This document shows, one piece after another, positions 9,741 to 17,915 of a stretch of 64,000 nt of DNA. Both the position numbers and the translations under genes were made by a program. Numbering within the stretch: position 1 is the first letter of the stretch; each line of letters starts with the position of its first letter. The DNA is taken from positions 1 through 64,000 of the forward strand of contig DASVWC010000041.1 of NCBI GenBank assembly GCA_036389835.1, given 5' to 3'. Under the pieces are notes generated by a model that saw only the letters and a program-made list of their open reading frames with translations, was not told where the DNA came from and searched no databases. The DNA is from AC-37 sp036389835 (GTDB taxonomy: Bacteria; Actinomycetota; Thermoleophilia; Solirubrobacterales; Thermoleophilaceae).

Positions 9741-11419
9741 CGCGCCACCTTCCAGCGCGACGCGTTGCGCGCCCTGTCGCGGACCCGCACCCGGACGCCG
9801 CCGCGGCCGTTGGGGATCGGCGCGGTCCCGGTGAACTTCCTCCAGCGGCCGGGCTTGCGCGGGTTGCGCGTCACCTGCACGTGCGAGACGCCGGAGAGCT
9901 TGTCGCGCGCCCTGATCCTCAGCTTCCTCGGCGAGGCGGCGCGGGCGGAGACGATCGTCGGGGCGGTCTCGTCGAGGACGATCTCGTCGGTCACCGGCTT
10001 CCCGCCGTTGGAGCTCATCCCGATGATCCGGACGTAGACCGTCTTCGGGAGCCGATCGGGGCCGGTGCTCGCGAGCGTCCACGGATAGGTGTTCGTCTCG
10101 TCGACCGGGAGCTTCTGGGCGTCCTTGAAGCCGCCGTCGTTCGAGACCTCGATCTGGAAGTCGCTCGGGCTCAGGTTCGCGAGGCCGAGCAGCACGTCGG
10201 GGTCGTTCGTGTACTCCGCGCCGCCGTTGATCTCGAGCCTCGGCGGCGTTCCCTGGAGCTCGTGCGGGCGGCCGTCGAAGATCGGCCCGGTGAACAGCGA
10301 GTTGAAGGTCAGCTCGCCGCTGTCCGGATCGCGGTTGAAGACGGCGACCCCTCCGGCCGGCCGGCCCTGGCTGAAGTCCGCCTGGGTGAACCCGCTCGTG
10401 AGGTAGAGCGAGCGGCCGTCGGGCGAGATCGCCATCCCGTGCGGCTTGGACAGCCCCTGGCCGTCGCGCCCCGACAGGTAGCGCCGGGTGAAGGTCAGCC
10501 CGCCCGGCCCGTTCGCCATCTGCACGAGCCCGCTGTCCCAGCGGTCGGCCAGGTACACCGTCGAGCCCTCCGGGCCGAACAGCACGGTGGCGTCGGCGAA
10601 CTCGCCTCCCCCGGAGGTGATCACGCGCTCGCCGGGGAGCTCCTCGAGCGCTCCCGAGGGGTCCACGGCGAACGTGCTGGGCCCGAGCGGCCCGGCGACG
10701 AGGCGGTTGCCGTCGGGGCTCAGCTCGAGGTCTCCGTACGCGTCGCAGTCGCAATCGTCCGCCGCGGGGGTGAGCGACCCGTCGGCGCCGATGTGGAACG
10801 ACCTGATGCTCCGGAGCTGCCTGCTCTGGTACGCGTAGAGCCGGCCGCGGCCGATCGCCAGGCCGGACGGCCCGGCCAGCCCGTCGACCCCGCGCAGCTC
10901 GCCGCGGAAGTCGAGGCGCCCGTCGGCCGGATCGCGCGTGACGGTCACGATCGCGTCGCGGCCGTAGTCCGACACGTAGAGCGTGCGGTCGTCGAGGAAC
11001 TCGATGTCCGAGAGCGTCGTGCCGCCCGTCAGGCGCCAGCGGCCGGCGTGGCTGAGCGCGCCGGTCACCGGATCGCGCGTGAAGACGTTTATGTTCGAGC
11101 CGCTGCCGTTCGGTCCGGAATAGCCGTAGGTGGCCAGGCCGGTGACGTAGACGTGCCTGCCGTCCGGGCTCAGCTCGACCTGCGACCCGCCGCCGTCGTA
11201 GGAGTCGATCAACTCGAGCGCGCCACCGTCGGTGCGCCGCAGCGCGAGCGTGGCGTAGGGGTCGGAGACGTAGACCGTGCGCCCGTCCGGGGAGATCGCG
11301 GGCTGCCCGCCCTCGCTCCACGCGCTGCAGCAATGGGTCGCGGTCGCCCGTGCCGCCACGGGCGCGACGGCGAGCGCCAGGAGCGCGAGCGCCGCCGCCA
11401 AGCCACTACGCCTACCCAT
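9737..11419 (-). CDS. Secreted SPDGR-repeat beta-propeller, type A, first copy
   Basis: First gene of the six-gene propeller series, about 560 residues. The ATG at 11417-11419 (MGRRSGLAAALALLALAVAP) has a G-rich Shine-Dalgarno-like run directly upstream (11421-11428 on the opposite strand) and starts a signal peptide; the frame is open further upstream but without a signal peptide. Blades show AISPDGRTVYVSD, LSPDGRHVYVTG and ISPDGRSLYLTS; the C-terminal part has YTNDPDV, LDETAPTIVSA and RDKLSGVSHVQVTRNPRKPG. The promoter of the whole series should lie between here and the divergent dehydrogenase. Paralogue at 4716-6329. Confidence 0.78.
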   Translation of the reverse strand: MGRRSGLAAALALLALAVAPVAARATATHCCSAWSEGGQPAISPDGRTVYVSDPYATLALRRTDGGALELIDSYDGGGSQVELSPDGRHVYVTGLATYGYSGPNGSGSNINVFTRDPVTGALSHAGRWRLTGGTTLSDIEFLDDRTLYVSDYGRDAIVTVTRDPADGRLDFRGELRGVDGLAGPSGLAIGRGRLYAYQSRQLRSIRSFHIGADGSLTPAADDCDCDAYGDLELSPDGNRLVAGPLGPSTFAVDPSGALEELPGERVITSGGGEFADATVLFGPEGSTVYLADRWDSGLVQMANGPGGLTFTRRYLSGRDGQGLSKPHGMAISPDGRSLYLTSGFTQADFSQGRPAGGVAVFNRDPDSGELTFNSLFTGPIFDGRPHELQGTPPRLEINGGAEYTNDPDVLLGLANLSPSDFQIEVSNDGGFKDAQKLPVDETNTYPWTLASTGPDRLPKTVYVRIIGMSSNGGKPVTDEIVLDETAPTIVSARAASPRKLRIRARDKLSGVSHVQVTRNPRKPGRWRKFTGTAPIPNGRGGVRVRVRDRARNASRWKVAR

Positions 11420-11543
11420 GTCCCCCCATTGCGAGTCCTGCCCTTGGTTGAGGTAGGACCAGCGTATGGCACACATCCGCCAACCGCCATAGCTGACGGC
11501 GTGCGCCACAATGGTGCGACCGAGAGCTTTCCGAGGAGGGGCA

Positions 11544-13169
11544 GTGGCGACGACGCAGACCGCAGCGAGCACGAACGGGGCGAGCGGGCCCGACGGCAAC
11601 CTGCCGCTCGAGTCGTTCAACCCGGCCACCGGCGAGCGGCTCGGCGCGGTGCCGACGCTCACGCCCGACCAGGTGCAGGCGGTCGTCGACGACGTGGCCG
11701 AGGTGCAGCCGTTCTGGGCCCAGCTCCCGCTGGCCGACCGCGCGCGCTACATGCGCCGCACGGCGCAGGTGGTGATCGACAACCTCGAGGAGCTCACGAC
11801 GCTGCTCACGCGCGAGCAGGGCAAGCCGCGCGCGGAGTCGTACGCGATGGAGCTGATCCCGACGATCGACGCGCTGCACTGGATCGCCGACAACGGGCCG
11901 GAGATCCTCGCGCCCGAGCCGGTTCGCGGCGTGCCGATCTTCGCCAAGCAGAAGAAGCACTTCTTCTCGTACGAGCCGCTCGGCGTCGTGGGCGTGATCG
12001 CCCCGTGGAACTACCCGTGGTCGATCCCGTTCGGTGAGGTGGCGATGGCGCTGATGGCGGGCAACGGGGTCGTGCTCAAGCCGGCGTCGCTGACGCCGCT
12101 GATCGGCGAGCGGATCCGCTGGGCGTTCGAGCGTGCGGGGCTGCCGGAGGGGATCGTGCGCACGGTGCACGGCGGCGGCAGGGTGGGCAACGCGCTGGTC
12201 GAGTCGAGCGCGGCCAAGATCTTCTTCACGGGCTCGGTCGAGATCGGGCGCAACGTGGGGATCGCGTGCGCCGAGCGGCTCAAGGGCTGCGTGCTCGAGC
12301 TCGGCGGCAAGGACTCCGTGATCGTGCTGCCCGACGCCAACGTGCAGAACGCGATCGACGGCACGCTCTGGGGCGGCTTCGCGAACGCCGGCCAGACCTG
12401 CTCGGGGATCGAGCGCGTGTACGTGATGCGCGAGATAGCGGACCGCTTCATCGACGGCGTCGTGGAGGGCGCCAAGCGGCTGCGCGTCGGCGACCCGGCG
12501 CGGCCCGACGTGGAGGTCGGGCCGATGGTCTCCGAGGACCAGTACGAGATCGTCAGGGAGCTGGTCGACGACGCGGTGGCGGCCGGCGCGAAGCTCCACT
12601 GCGGAGGGCCGGTCCAGCCCGATGGGCTCGACGGCAAGTTCTACGCGCCGGCGGTCCTGACGGACGTGACGCCGGACATGCGGATCATGCGCGAGGAGAT
12701 CTTCGGCCCGGTGGTCCCGATCACCGTCGTCGACTCCGAGGACGAGGCGATCGCGCTCGCGAACGACTCCGAGTTCGGCCTCGGCAACAGCATCTGGACG
12801 CTCGACCGCGAGAAGGGCGAGCGGATCGCCGAGCGGCTCGAGAGCGGGATGGTCTGGATCAACGAGCACATGTACACGCACGGCCTGTGCGGCTGCGCGT
12901 GGGGCGGCGTGAAGGACTCCGGCATCGGCCGCGCGCACTCGCAGCACGGCTTCTACGAGTGCGTGAACGTCAAGCAGGTGGCATGGGAGCCGTCGCTGTG
13001 GCGCAGCTTCTGGTGGCACCCCTACGACGACTCGAACACGCGCGGCCTGCACGCCGCGGCGCAGCTCCTCTACGGACGCGACGAGGACAAGGCGAAGGCG
13101 CTGCGCAAGGGCATACGGCCGCTCGCCCGGCTCGGGCGCAAGACGATGAAGGGCGCGTTCAAGCGCTAG
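11544..13169 (+). CDS. Aldehyde dehydrogenase family protein
   Basis: NAD(P)-dependent aldehyde dehydrogenase, about 541 residues. The GTG at 11544 is preceded by a strong GAGGAGGGG at 11533-11541, which decides the start over an in-frame codon at 11511. Seen in the product: the cofactor loop APWNYPWSIPFGEV, the GSVEIGRNV segment, the general-base glutamate in LELGGKDS, and the catalytic cysteine in NAGQTCSGIERVYV, all in the usual order. About 60 residues after the core (WRSFWWHPYDDS to the end) form an extra tail. The substrate cannot be told; a medium- or long-chain aldehyde is plausible. It converges on a DUF2236 gene with overlapping stops. Confidence 0.9.
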   Translation: MATTQTAASTNGASGPDGNLPLESFNPATGERLGAVPTLTPDQVQAVVDDVAEVQPFWAQLPLADRARYMRRTAQVVIDNLEELTTLLTREQGKPRAESYAMELIPTIDALHWIADNGPEILAPEPVRGVPIFAKQKKHFFSYEPLGVVGVIAPWNYPWSIPFGEVAMALMAGNGVVLKPASLTPLIGERIRWAFERAGLPEGIVRTVHGGGRVGNALVESSAAKIFFTGSVEIGRNVGIACAERLKGCVLELGGKDSVIVLPDANVQNAIDGTLWGGFANAGQTCSGIERVYVMREIADRFIDGVVEGAKRLRVGDPARPDVEVGPMVSEDQYEIVRELVDDAVAAGAKLHCGGPVQPDGLDGKFYAPAVLTDVTPDMRIMREEIFGPVVPITVVDSEDEAIALANDSEFGLGNSIWTLDREKGERIAERLESGMVWINEHMYTHGLCGCAWGGVKDSGIGRAHSQHGFYECVNVKQVAWEPSLWRSFWWHPYDDSNTRGLHAAAQLLYGRDEDKAKALRKGIRPLARLGRKTMKGAFKR

Positions 13170-13930
13170 GCGGCGCGGGCCGCCGGCACCAGCCGGAGGC
13201 GGTCCGGCAGGAAGGGGATCAGCACCCGCTTGACGTACTCGGCTCCGCCGGCCACGAGCGCCCTGCGCAGCGGCGCCGGCGGGATCGGGCTGAAGCCGTA
13301 CTGGCGGCGGAGCGAGCCGGGCAGGAGCGAGATCGTGATGAAGTTGACGAGCTCCACCAGCGGCTGCGCGACCAGCGGCACCGGCGGCTCGAGCACGATC
13401 TCGCGGGCGCGGGTGCGCGCCCAGTCGCTCACCGTCAGGGTGCCGCCCTCGAGCATCTCGCGCCGGTAGTCGCGCAGGTCCTCGAGCGTGTCGGGCATCT
13501 GCGCGCGGGTCAGGCCGAAGAGCTCGCCCACGACCTTGTAGTCCTCCCAGTAGGCGGCCTGCTCCTCGTCGTCCATCCCGCGCACGTACATGCGGTAGAC
13601 GACGATGCCGCTGTCCACGAGCGTGAACAGGACCCAGAGCAGCAGGTCGGGCCTGTCCACGCCCGCGCGCGCGTGCATGGCGCGCACGCGCGCGGTGACC
13701 CGGTCGGCGTCCGCTCGGGGGCCGAAGCCGATCGTGCTCATCACCTCGGCGGTGCGCGCGAGCCGGTCGTAGGGCTCCTCGAGCGCGCTCGAGTGCGCCA
13801 GCAGGCCCTTCACGGCGACGGGGTGCGCCGCCTGCATCAGCAGCGCGCGCGGCCCGGACAGCGCGATCGCCCGCTCGCGGTGCACGCGGCGGAGCATCGA
13901 GTCGTCGCTGAAGTAGCCGGTCGCGGGCAT
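13166..13930 (-). CDS. DUF2236 (MpaB/latex-clearing-protein-like) oxygenase family protein
   Basis: About 254 residues, matching the DUF2236 family that includes MpaB-type and Lcp-type heme proteins. The region SGPRALLMQAAHPVAVKG with its arginine and histidine is the family's N-terminal signature, and a second conserved block follows around DRPDLLLWVLFTLVDS. The length is near that of a bare DUF2236 domain. No signal peptide is seen. The gene is divergent from the siroheme gene with only 35 bases between their starts. Family members often oxidise hydrophobic substrates, but the substrate here is unknown. Confidence 0.8.
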   Translation of the reverse strand: MPATGYFSDDSMLRRVHRERAIALSGPRALLMQAAHPVAVKGLLAHSSALEEPYDRLARTAEVMSTIGFGPRADADRVTARVRAMHARAGVDRPDLLLWVLFTLVDSGIVVYRMYVRGMDDEEQAAYWEDYKVVGELFGLTRAQMPDTLEDLRDYRREMLEGGTLTVSDWARTRAREIVLEPPVPLVAQPLVELVNFITISLLPGSLRRQYGFSPIPPAPLRRALVAGGAEYVKRVLIPFLPDRLRLVPAARAA

Positions 13931-13951
13931 CCTCCGAGGGTACGGCCGACG

Positions 13952-13957
13952 TACACT
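13952..13957 (+). promoter_or_regulatory. Likely -10 box of the siroheme/heme operon
   Basis: TACACT lies eight bases before the ATG at 13966, in the 35-base gap between divergent starts. This would make the operon mRNA leaderless or nearly so, and supports the upstream ATG over the internal one at 14050. Confidence 0.4.
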
Positions 13958-13965
13958 CGAAGACC

Positions 13966-14703
13966 ATGCCAGCCCAGGCCTACGCCGGCAAGGAATGCGT
14001 CTGCCAGTTCAGGCGCGGCATCTGCGACCAGACGTGCGTCCGCGACATGCTGGAGACGCCGTTCTACATCGCCTGCCTCAGGCTCAGCGGGCGCCGCTGC
14101 GTGGTGGTCGGCGGCGGCGAGGTGGGGCTCGAGAAGGTCGAGGGGCTGCTCGCCTGCGACGGCGCCGTGACGCTGATCGCGCCGGAGGCGGTGCCGGAGC
14201 TCGAGTCGCTCGCCGCCGAAGGCTCGATCGAGTGGGCCCGGCGCGAGTACGAGACCGGCGACCTCGAGGCGACCTTCATCGCGATCGCCGCCACGGACCA
14301 CACCGACGTGAACATCCGCGTCTACGAGGACGCCGAGCGCCGGGCGATGCTCGTGAACGTGGTGGACGTGCCGCCGCTGTGCAACTTCATCCTCCCGGCG
14401 ATCGTGCGCACCGGGCCGCTGGCGATCGCGATCTCCACCGCCGGTGCGAGCCCGGCGCTCGCCAAGCGCATCAGGGCCGAGATCGCCGAGCAGTTCGGCG
14501 AGCCGTACGCGCGGCTGGCGGTGCTGCTGAACGAGGCGCGCGGGTGGGCCAAGAGCACGCTGCCGACCTACCAGGACCGCAAGGTCTTCTTCGAGTCGAT
14601 CGTCAACGGCGACCCCGACCCGGTGGAGCTGCTGCGAGCGGGCGACGAGGGGGCCGTCCGCGACCTCATCGCGGCTGCGCAGCGGACGGCCGTCCCGGCA
14701 TAG
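13966..14703 (+). CDS. Precorrin-2 dehydrogenase / sirohydrochlorin ferrochelatase-type protein (siroheme synthase N-terminal domain)
   Basis: Single-domain siroheme protein of the Met8/SirC type, 245 residues: NAD-dependent oxidation of precorrin-2 to sirohydrochlorin, perhaps also iron insertion. The nucleotide-binding loop VVVGGGEVGLEKVEGLL and the NVVDVPPLCNFILPAIV block with STAGASPALAKRIR match the CysG N-terminal module. Before the family's usual start lies a 28-residue extension holding four cysteines (CVCQFRRGICDQTC); starting at the ATG at 14050 would remove it. The methyltransferase needed upstream is the CobA part of the fusion at 21074. It overlaps moaC by an ATAG junction. Confidence 0.88.
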   Translation: MPAQAYAGKECVCQFRRGICDQTCVRDMLETPFYIACLRLSGRRCVVVGGGEVGLEKVEGLLACDGAVTLIAPEAVPELESLAAEGSIEWARREYETGDLEATFIAIAATDHTDVNIRVYEDAERRAMLVNVVDVPPLCNFILPAIVRTGPLAIAISTAGASPALAKRIRAEIAEQFGEPYARLAVLLNEARGWAKSTLPTYQDRKVFFESIVNGDPDPVELLRAGDEGAVRDLIAAAQRTAVPA

Positions 14704-15167
14704 AGGGGCTCTCCCACATAGACGACGAGGGCCGCGCGCGGATGGTCGACGTGGGCTCGAAGTCCGCGAGCGACCGGCGCGCGGTGGCACGGGCGAGCGT
14801 TCACATGGCGCCCGCGACGGCGGAGCTGGCCGCCTCCGGCAGGGGGCCGAAGGGCGAGGTCCTCACGGTCGCGCGCATCGCCGGGATACAGGCGGCGAAG
14901 CGAACCGCCGAGCTGATTCCGCTGTGCCATCCGCTGCCGCTCTCGTTCGTGGACGTGCGCCTCGCGGTCGCCGGCGGCGAGGTGGTCGTCGAGGCGGAGG
15001 CACGCACGACCGCGCAGACCGGCGTCGAGATGGAGGCGCTGACGGCGGCCGCGGTCGCGGCGCTGACGGTCTACGACATGGTCAAGGGCGTGGAGCGCGG
15101 GGTCACCATCGATGCCGTGCAGCTCGTCGAGAAGACCGGCGGCAAGGAGGACTGGCGGCGCGCATGA
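14700..15167 (+). CDS. moaC: Cyclic pyranopterin monophosphate synthase MoaC, apparently with an ATA start
   Basis: MoaC converts the MoaA product to cyclic pyranopterin monophosphate in molybdenum cofactor synthesis. The family's start (M..LTHI...G...MVDV) is matched here by codons from 14700: (I)EGLSHIDDEGRARMVDVGSK. There is no ATG, GTG or TTG in frame before 14742. ATA at 14700-14702 overlaps the TAG stop of the previous gene exactly as ATG overlaps TGA elsewhere in this operon, and gives the normal length of 155 residues. Catalytic-region motifs TAELIPLCHPLPLSF and EALTAAAVAALTVYDMVK are intact. The conventional alternative is ATG 14742, which drops 14 residues. Confidence 0.88.
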   Translation: MEGLSHIDDEGRARMVDVGSKSASDRRAVARASVHMAPATAELAASGRGPKGEVLTVARIAGIQAAKRTAELIPLCHPLPLSFVDVRLAVAGGEVVVEAEARTTAQTGVEMEALTAAAVAALTVYDMVKGVERGVTIDAVQLVEKTGGKEDWRRA

Positions 15168-15634
15168 CCCGCGCGGCGGTCCTCACCGTGTCCACGACCC
15201 TGTCGGCCGGCGAGGGGGAGGACGCCTCCGGGCCGGAGCTGGTCCGGCGCTGCGAGGAGGCGGGGCTCGAGGTGGTCGCGCACGAGGTGCTGCCGGACGA
15301 CCGCGAGGTGATCGCGGAGGCGCTGGCGCGCCTGGCCGACCGCGAGGGCTGCCGCTTCGTGTTCACGACGGGCGGGACCGGGCTGACGCCGGACGACGTG
15401 ACGCCGGAGGCCACGCGCGACGTGATCGACCGCGAGGCGCCCGGGTGGGCCGAGGCGATCCGCGTGGAGTCGCGCGAGCACACGCCGCTGGGGATCCTCA
15501 CGCGCGGCGTCTCGGGCGTGCGCGGGCGGACGCTGATCGTGAACTTCCCAGGCACGCCCCGGGCGATCGGGCAGTCGTGGCCGGTCGTGGGCCCGACGCT
15601 GAAGCACGCCGCGCAGACGCTCGAGCGTGGCTGA
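15164..15634 (+). CDS. MogA/MoaB-type molybdopterin adenylyltransferase
   Basis: Molybdopterin-binding protein of about 156 residues that would adenylylate molybdopterin before metal insertion. ATGA overlap with moaC. The family motif FVFTTGGTGLTPDDVTPEATR with GGTG is at about residues 66-86, and VNFPGTPRAIGQSW near the end matches the substrate-binding PG-P region. The reason for moaC-mogA lying between a siroheme gene and ccm genes is unclear; both pathways serve redox cofactors. Whether it acts as MogA or MoaB cannot be told from the sequence. Confidence 0.88.
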   Translation: MTRAAVLTVSTTLSAGEGEDASGPELVRRCEEAGLEVVAHEVLPDDREVIAEALARLADREGCRFVFTTGGTGLTPDDVTPEATRDVIDREAPGWAEAIRVESREHTPLGILTRGVSGVRGRTLIVNFPGTPRAIGQSWPVVGPTLKHAAQTLERG

Positions 15635-16292
15635 CGCGATCGCGCTCGACCGGCTCGAGCGACGCTACGGCGACCGCACCGTGCTGGCGGGGGTGTCCCT
15701 CCGCCTGGGGGAGGGTCAGACCCTCACCCTCTTCGGGGAGAACGGGGCCGGGAAGACGACCCTGCTGCGGATCCTGGCGACGCTGCTGCGCCCCCATGCG
15801 GGGGGAGTCGAGGTGCTCGGCTGCGCGCTGCCGCGCGAGGCGTGGCGGCTGCGCGGGCGGGTGGGCCTGCTCGCCCACGAGCCGCTCCTCTACCCGCGGC
15901 TCTCGGGGCGCGAGAACCTGCGGCTGCACGCGCGGCTGCACGGGGTGGCGCTCGAGCGGATCGACTCGCTGCTCGACGCGGTGGGGCTGCGCGGCCGCGC
16001 CGACGACCCGGTCGACGAGCTCTCGCGCGGGATGGTGCAGCGGCTCGCCGCGGCGCGGGCGGTGCTGCACGACCCGCCGCTGCTGCTGCTCGACGAGCCG
16101 CGCGCGGGCCTCGACCCGGGCGCGGCCGAGCAGCTCGAGCCGCTGATCGGCCGCTCGTCGGGGCGCACCCGGGTGCTCGTGACGCACGACGTCGAGCGCG
16201 GGCTCGCCGAGGCCGACCTGGCGATCGGCCTGCGCGACGGCCGCGCGCGCGTGTGCATGGACGCGGCGGCCGTGAGGGGGCTGTACGCGTGA
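15627..16292 (+). CDS. ccmA: Heme exporter ATP-binding protein CcmA
   Basis: ABC ATPase of cytochrome c maturation system I, 221 residues. Walker A GENGAGKTT, signature LSRGMVQRLAAARA, Walker B LLLLDEP and the switch histidine in VLVTHDVE are present in order. A GTG start at 15627 overlaps the stop of the previous gene. It is followed at once by ccmB, ccmC and a ccmD-like gene, which fixes the assignment. Codons for residues about 27-34 coincide with a 23-base sequence (15707-15729) found again inside the hemC insertion. Confidence 0.9.
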   Translation: MADAIALDRLERRYGDRTVLAGVSLRLGEGQTLTLFGENGAGKTTLLRILATLLRPHAGGVEVLGCALPREAWRLRGRVGLLAHEPLLYPRLSGRENLRLHARLHGVALERIDSLLDAVGLRGRADDPVDELSRGMVQRLAAARAVLHDPPLLLLDEPRAGLDPGAAEQLEPLIGRSSGRTRVLVTHDVERGLAEADLAIGLRDGRARVCMDAAAVRGLYA

Positions 16293-16963
16293 TCGGCGCG
16301 GCGGCGGCGATCCTCCGCAAGGACCTCCGCCTCGAGCTCCGCACGCGCGAGTCCGTCCCCGCGATGGCGCTGTTCAGCGTCGGCGCGTTCGTGCTCTTCC
16401 ACTTCGGCCTGCACCGCGACGCGATCGAGGGCGACCTCGCGTCCGGGGTGCTCTGGGTGACGCTGCTGTTCGCCAGCGTCCTCGGCGTGAACCGGCTGTT
16501 CGCGGGCGAGCGTGAGAGCGGCGCGCTCGATGGGATCCTGATCGCCCCGATCGACCGCACCGCGGTCTACGTGGCGAAGGCGACCGCGCTGTTCCTGTAC
16601 CTGACGCTGCTCGAGCTCGTGGCGGTGCCGGCGTTCGCCGTGCTGATGCTCGAGCCCGGGCTCGGCGGCGCGTTCCCGGAGCTGATCCCCGTCCTGGCGC
16701 TCGCGAACCTGGGCCTCGCGGGGGTCGGCGCGCTGGTGGCCGGCCTGGCGGCCGAGGCGCGCTCGCGCGACCTGATCGTGCCGCTGCTGCTGCTGCCCCT
16801 GCTGGTGCCGCTCCTGATCGCCGCGGCGCGCGCCACGGAGCCGCTGCTGGCCAGCCCGGCGGGGCCGGAGGACCTCGCCAAATGGCTGGGGTTCATGGCT
16901 CTCTACGATACGGTCTTCCTGCTCGTGGCAGTAGCCGTCTTCGACTTCCTCCTAGAGGATTGA
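16289..16963 (+). CDS. ccmB: Heme exporter membrane protein CcmB
   Basis: Six-helix membrane subunit of the CcmAB(C) transporter used in holo-CcmE release, about 224 residues. GTG start overlapping the ccmA TGA. The N-terminal DLRLELRTRESVPAMALF and GVLWVTLLFASVLGVNRLF segments are typical of CcmB, and the C-terminal half has long runs of Leu, Val and Ala (LIVPLLLLPLLVPLLIAAA) for membrane helices. Position between ccmA and ccmC supports the call. Confidence 0.88.
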   Translation: MIGAAAAILRKDLRLELRTRESVPAMALFSVGAFVLFHFGLHRDAIEGDLASGVLWVTLLFASVLGVNRLFAGERESGALDGILIAPIDRTAVYVAKATALFLYLTLLELVAVPAFAVLMLEPGLGGAFPELIPVLALANLGLAGVGALVAGLAAEARSRDLIVPLLLLPLLVPLLIAAARATEPLLASPAGPEDLAKWLGFMALYDTVFLLVAVAVFDFLLED

Positions 16964-16973
16964 GGGGCCAGCC

Positions 16974-17741
16974 TTGCGGTCCACACCGCTGTTCGGCAAG
17001 GGTCTGCGGACCCTCTCCATCGCCGCCGCCGTGACCCTTGCGGCGGGCTTCGGGCTGGCCTTCTTCTACGCCCCGCTCGACGCCGACCAGGGGATCATCC
17101 AGAAGATCTTCTACGTGCACGTGCCGATGGCGATCGTGGCGCTCGGCGGGTTCGTGGCGGGCGCGATCATGGCGATCCAGCACCTGCGCACCGGCGACCG
17201 CTCGTGGGACATGCGCTCGTACGTGGCGATCCACATGTCGATCGTGCTCGGCGTGGGCGTGCTGGTGACCGGCGGCATCTGGGGCAAGGCGTCGTGGGGG
17301 CACTGGTGGCAGTGGGACGAGCCGGTGCTGGTCTCGTTCCTGATCGTCTTCCTCCTCTACTGCTGCTACCAGCCGCTGCGCTTCTCGATCTCGGACCCGG
17401 AGCGCCAGGCGCGCTATGCGTCGGTGTTCGCGATCGCCGCGGGTGCGTTCGTGCCGGTCAACTTCCTTGCCGTCCGGATGGCGTCGCAGGAGATCCATCC
17501 GCGCGTGCTCTCGGAGACCGGCGGCAGCATGCCCGGCGAGATGCGGCTCGCGTTCCTCGTCTGCCTGGCGGGCGTCGCGCTGCTGTTCGTCGTGCTCTGG
17601 AAGCTCGAGCTCTCGTCGAAGAGCGCGTCGGAGCGGCTGAGGCGCCTGCGCCGCCGGCTCGAGGAGACGCCGCTCGAGGCGCCGGGCGCATCGACGGCGC
17701 GGCCGCCCGCCGTGCCGGCGCGGCCGAGCGGGGTGGACTGA
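16974..17741 (+). CDS. ccmC: Heme exporter protein CcmC (tryptophan-rich heme handling protein)
   Basis: CcmC presents heme to CcmE in the periplasmic face of system I. The 255-residue product starts with TTG at 16974, ten bases after ccmB, with GAGGGG before it. The tryptophan-rich WWD motif is clear (WGKASWGHWWQWDEPVLVSF), flanked by conserved histidines in YVHVPMAIVAL and SVLSETGGSMPGEM-type regions. About six helices are predicted, then a charged C-terminal tail rich in Arg and Pro. A CcmE was not seen in this window. Confidence 0.9.
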   Translation: MRSTPLFGKGLRTLSIAAAVTLAAGFGLAFFYAPLDADQGIIQKIFYVHVPMAIVALGGFVAGAIMAIQHLRTGDRSWDMRSYVAIHMSIVLGVGVLVTGGIWGKASWGHWWQWDEPVLVSFLIVFLLYCCYQPLRFSISDPERQARYASVFAIAAGAFVPVNFLAVRMASQEIHPRVLSETGGSMPGEMRLAFLVCLAGVALLFVVLWKLELSSKSASERLRRLRRRLEETPLEAPGASTARPPAVPARPSGVD

Positions 17742-17744
17742 GCG

Positions 17745-17915
17745 GTGCTCGACCTGCTCCCGCTCGCGCTGACCGGCCGCCAGTACGTCGCCGCGGCGTA
17801 TCTGGTGTTCTTGGCGCTGGTGCTGCTCTACGTGGTGATCATCAGCTCGAAGATCGCGCGGATCGAGCGCGAGGTCGACACGCTGGCCGAGCTGGCGGAC
17901 AAGCGGGTCCGATGA
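17745..17915 (+). CDS. CcmD-like small membrane protein
   Basis: A 56-residue product starting with GTG at 17745, three bases after the ccmC stop. It has one hydrophobic helix (YLVFLALVLLYVVIISSKIA) followed by a charged coil (RIEREVDTLAELADKR), the architecture of CcmD, which links CcmABC and CcmE. Its end overlaps hemA by ATGA. The identification rests on position, size and topology rather than on strong sequence motifs, since CcmD is poorly conserved. Confidence 0.72.
   Translation: MLDLLPLALTGRQYVAAAYLVFLALVLLYVVIISSKIARIEREVDTLAELADKRVR

Larger units (their letters stand above)
1376..11419 (-). repeat. Tandem duplication of a three-gene propeller module
   Basis: The order type A, type B, type C occurs twice in a row on the minus strand: 11419-6382 and 6329-1376. 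Each unit is about 5 kb. Corresponding genes share start style, signal peptide type, blade motifs and C-terminal motifs, and within each unit the genes overlap by GTGA. The copies have diverged enough that this is an old duplication rather than an assembly repeat. Confidence 0.8.
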
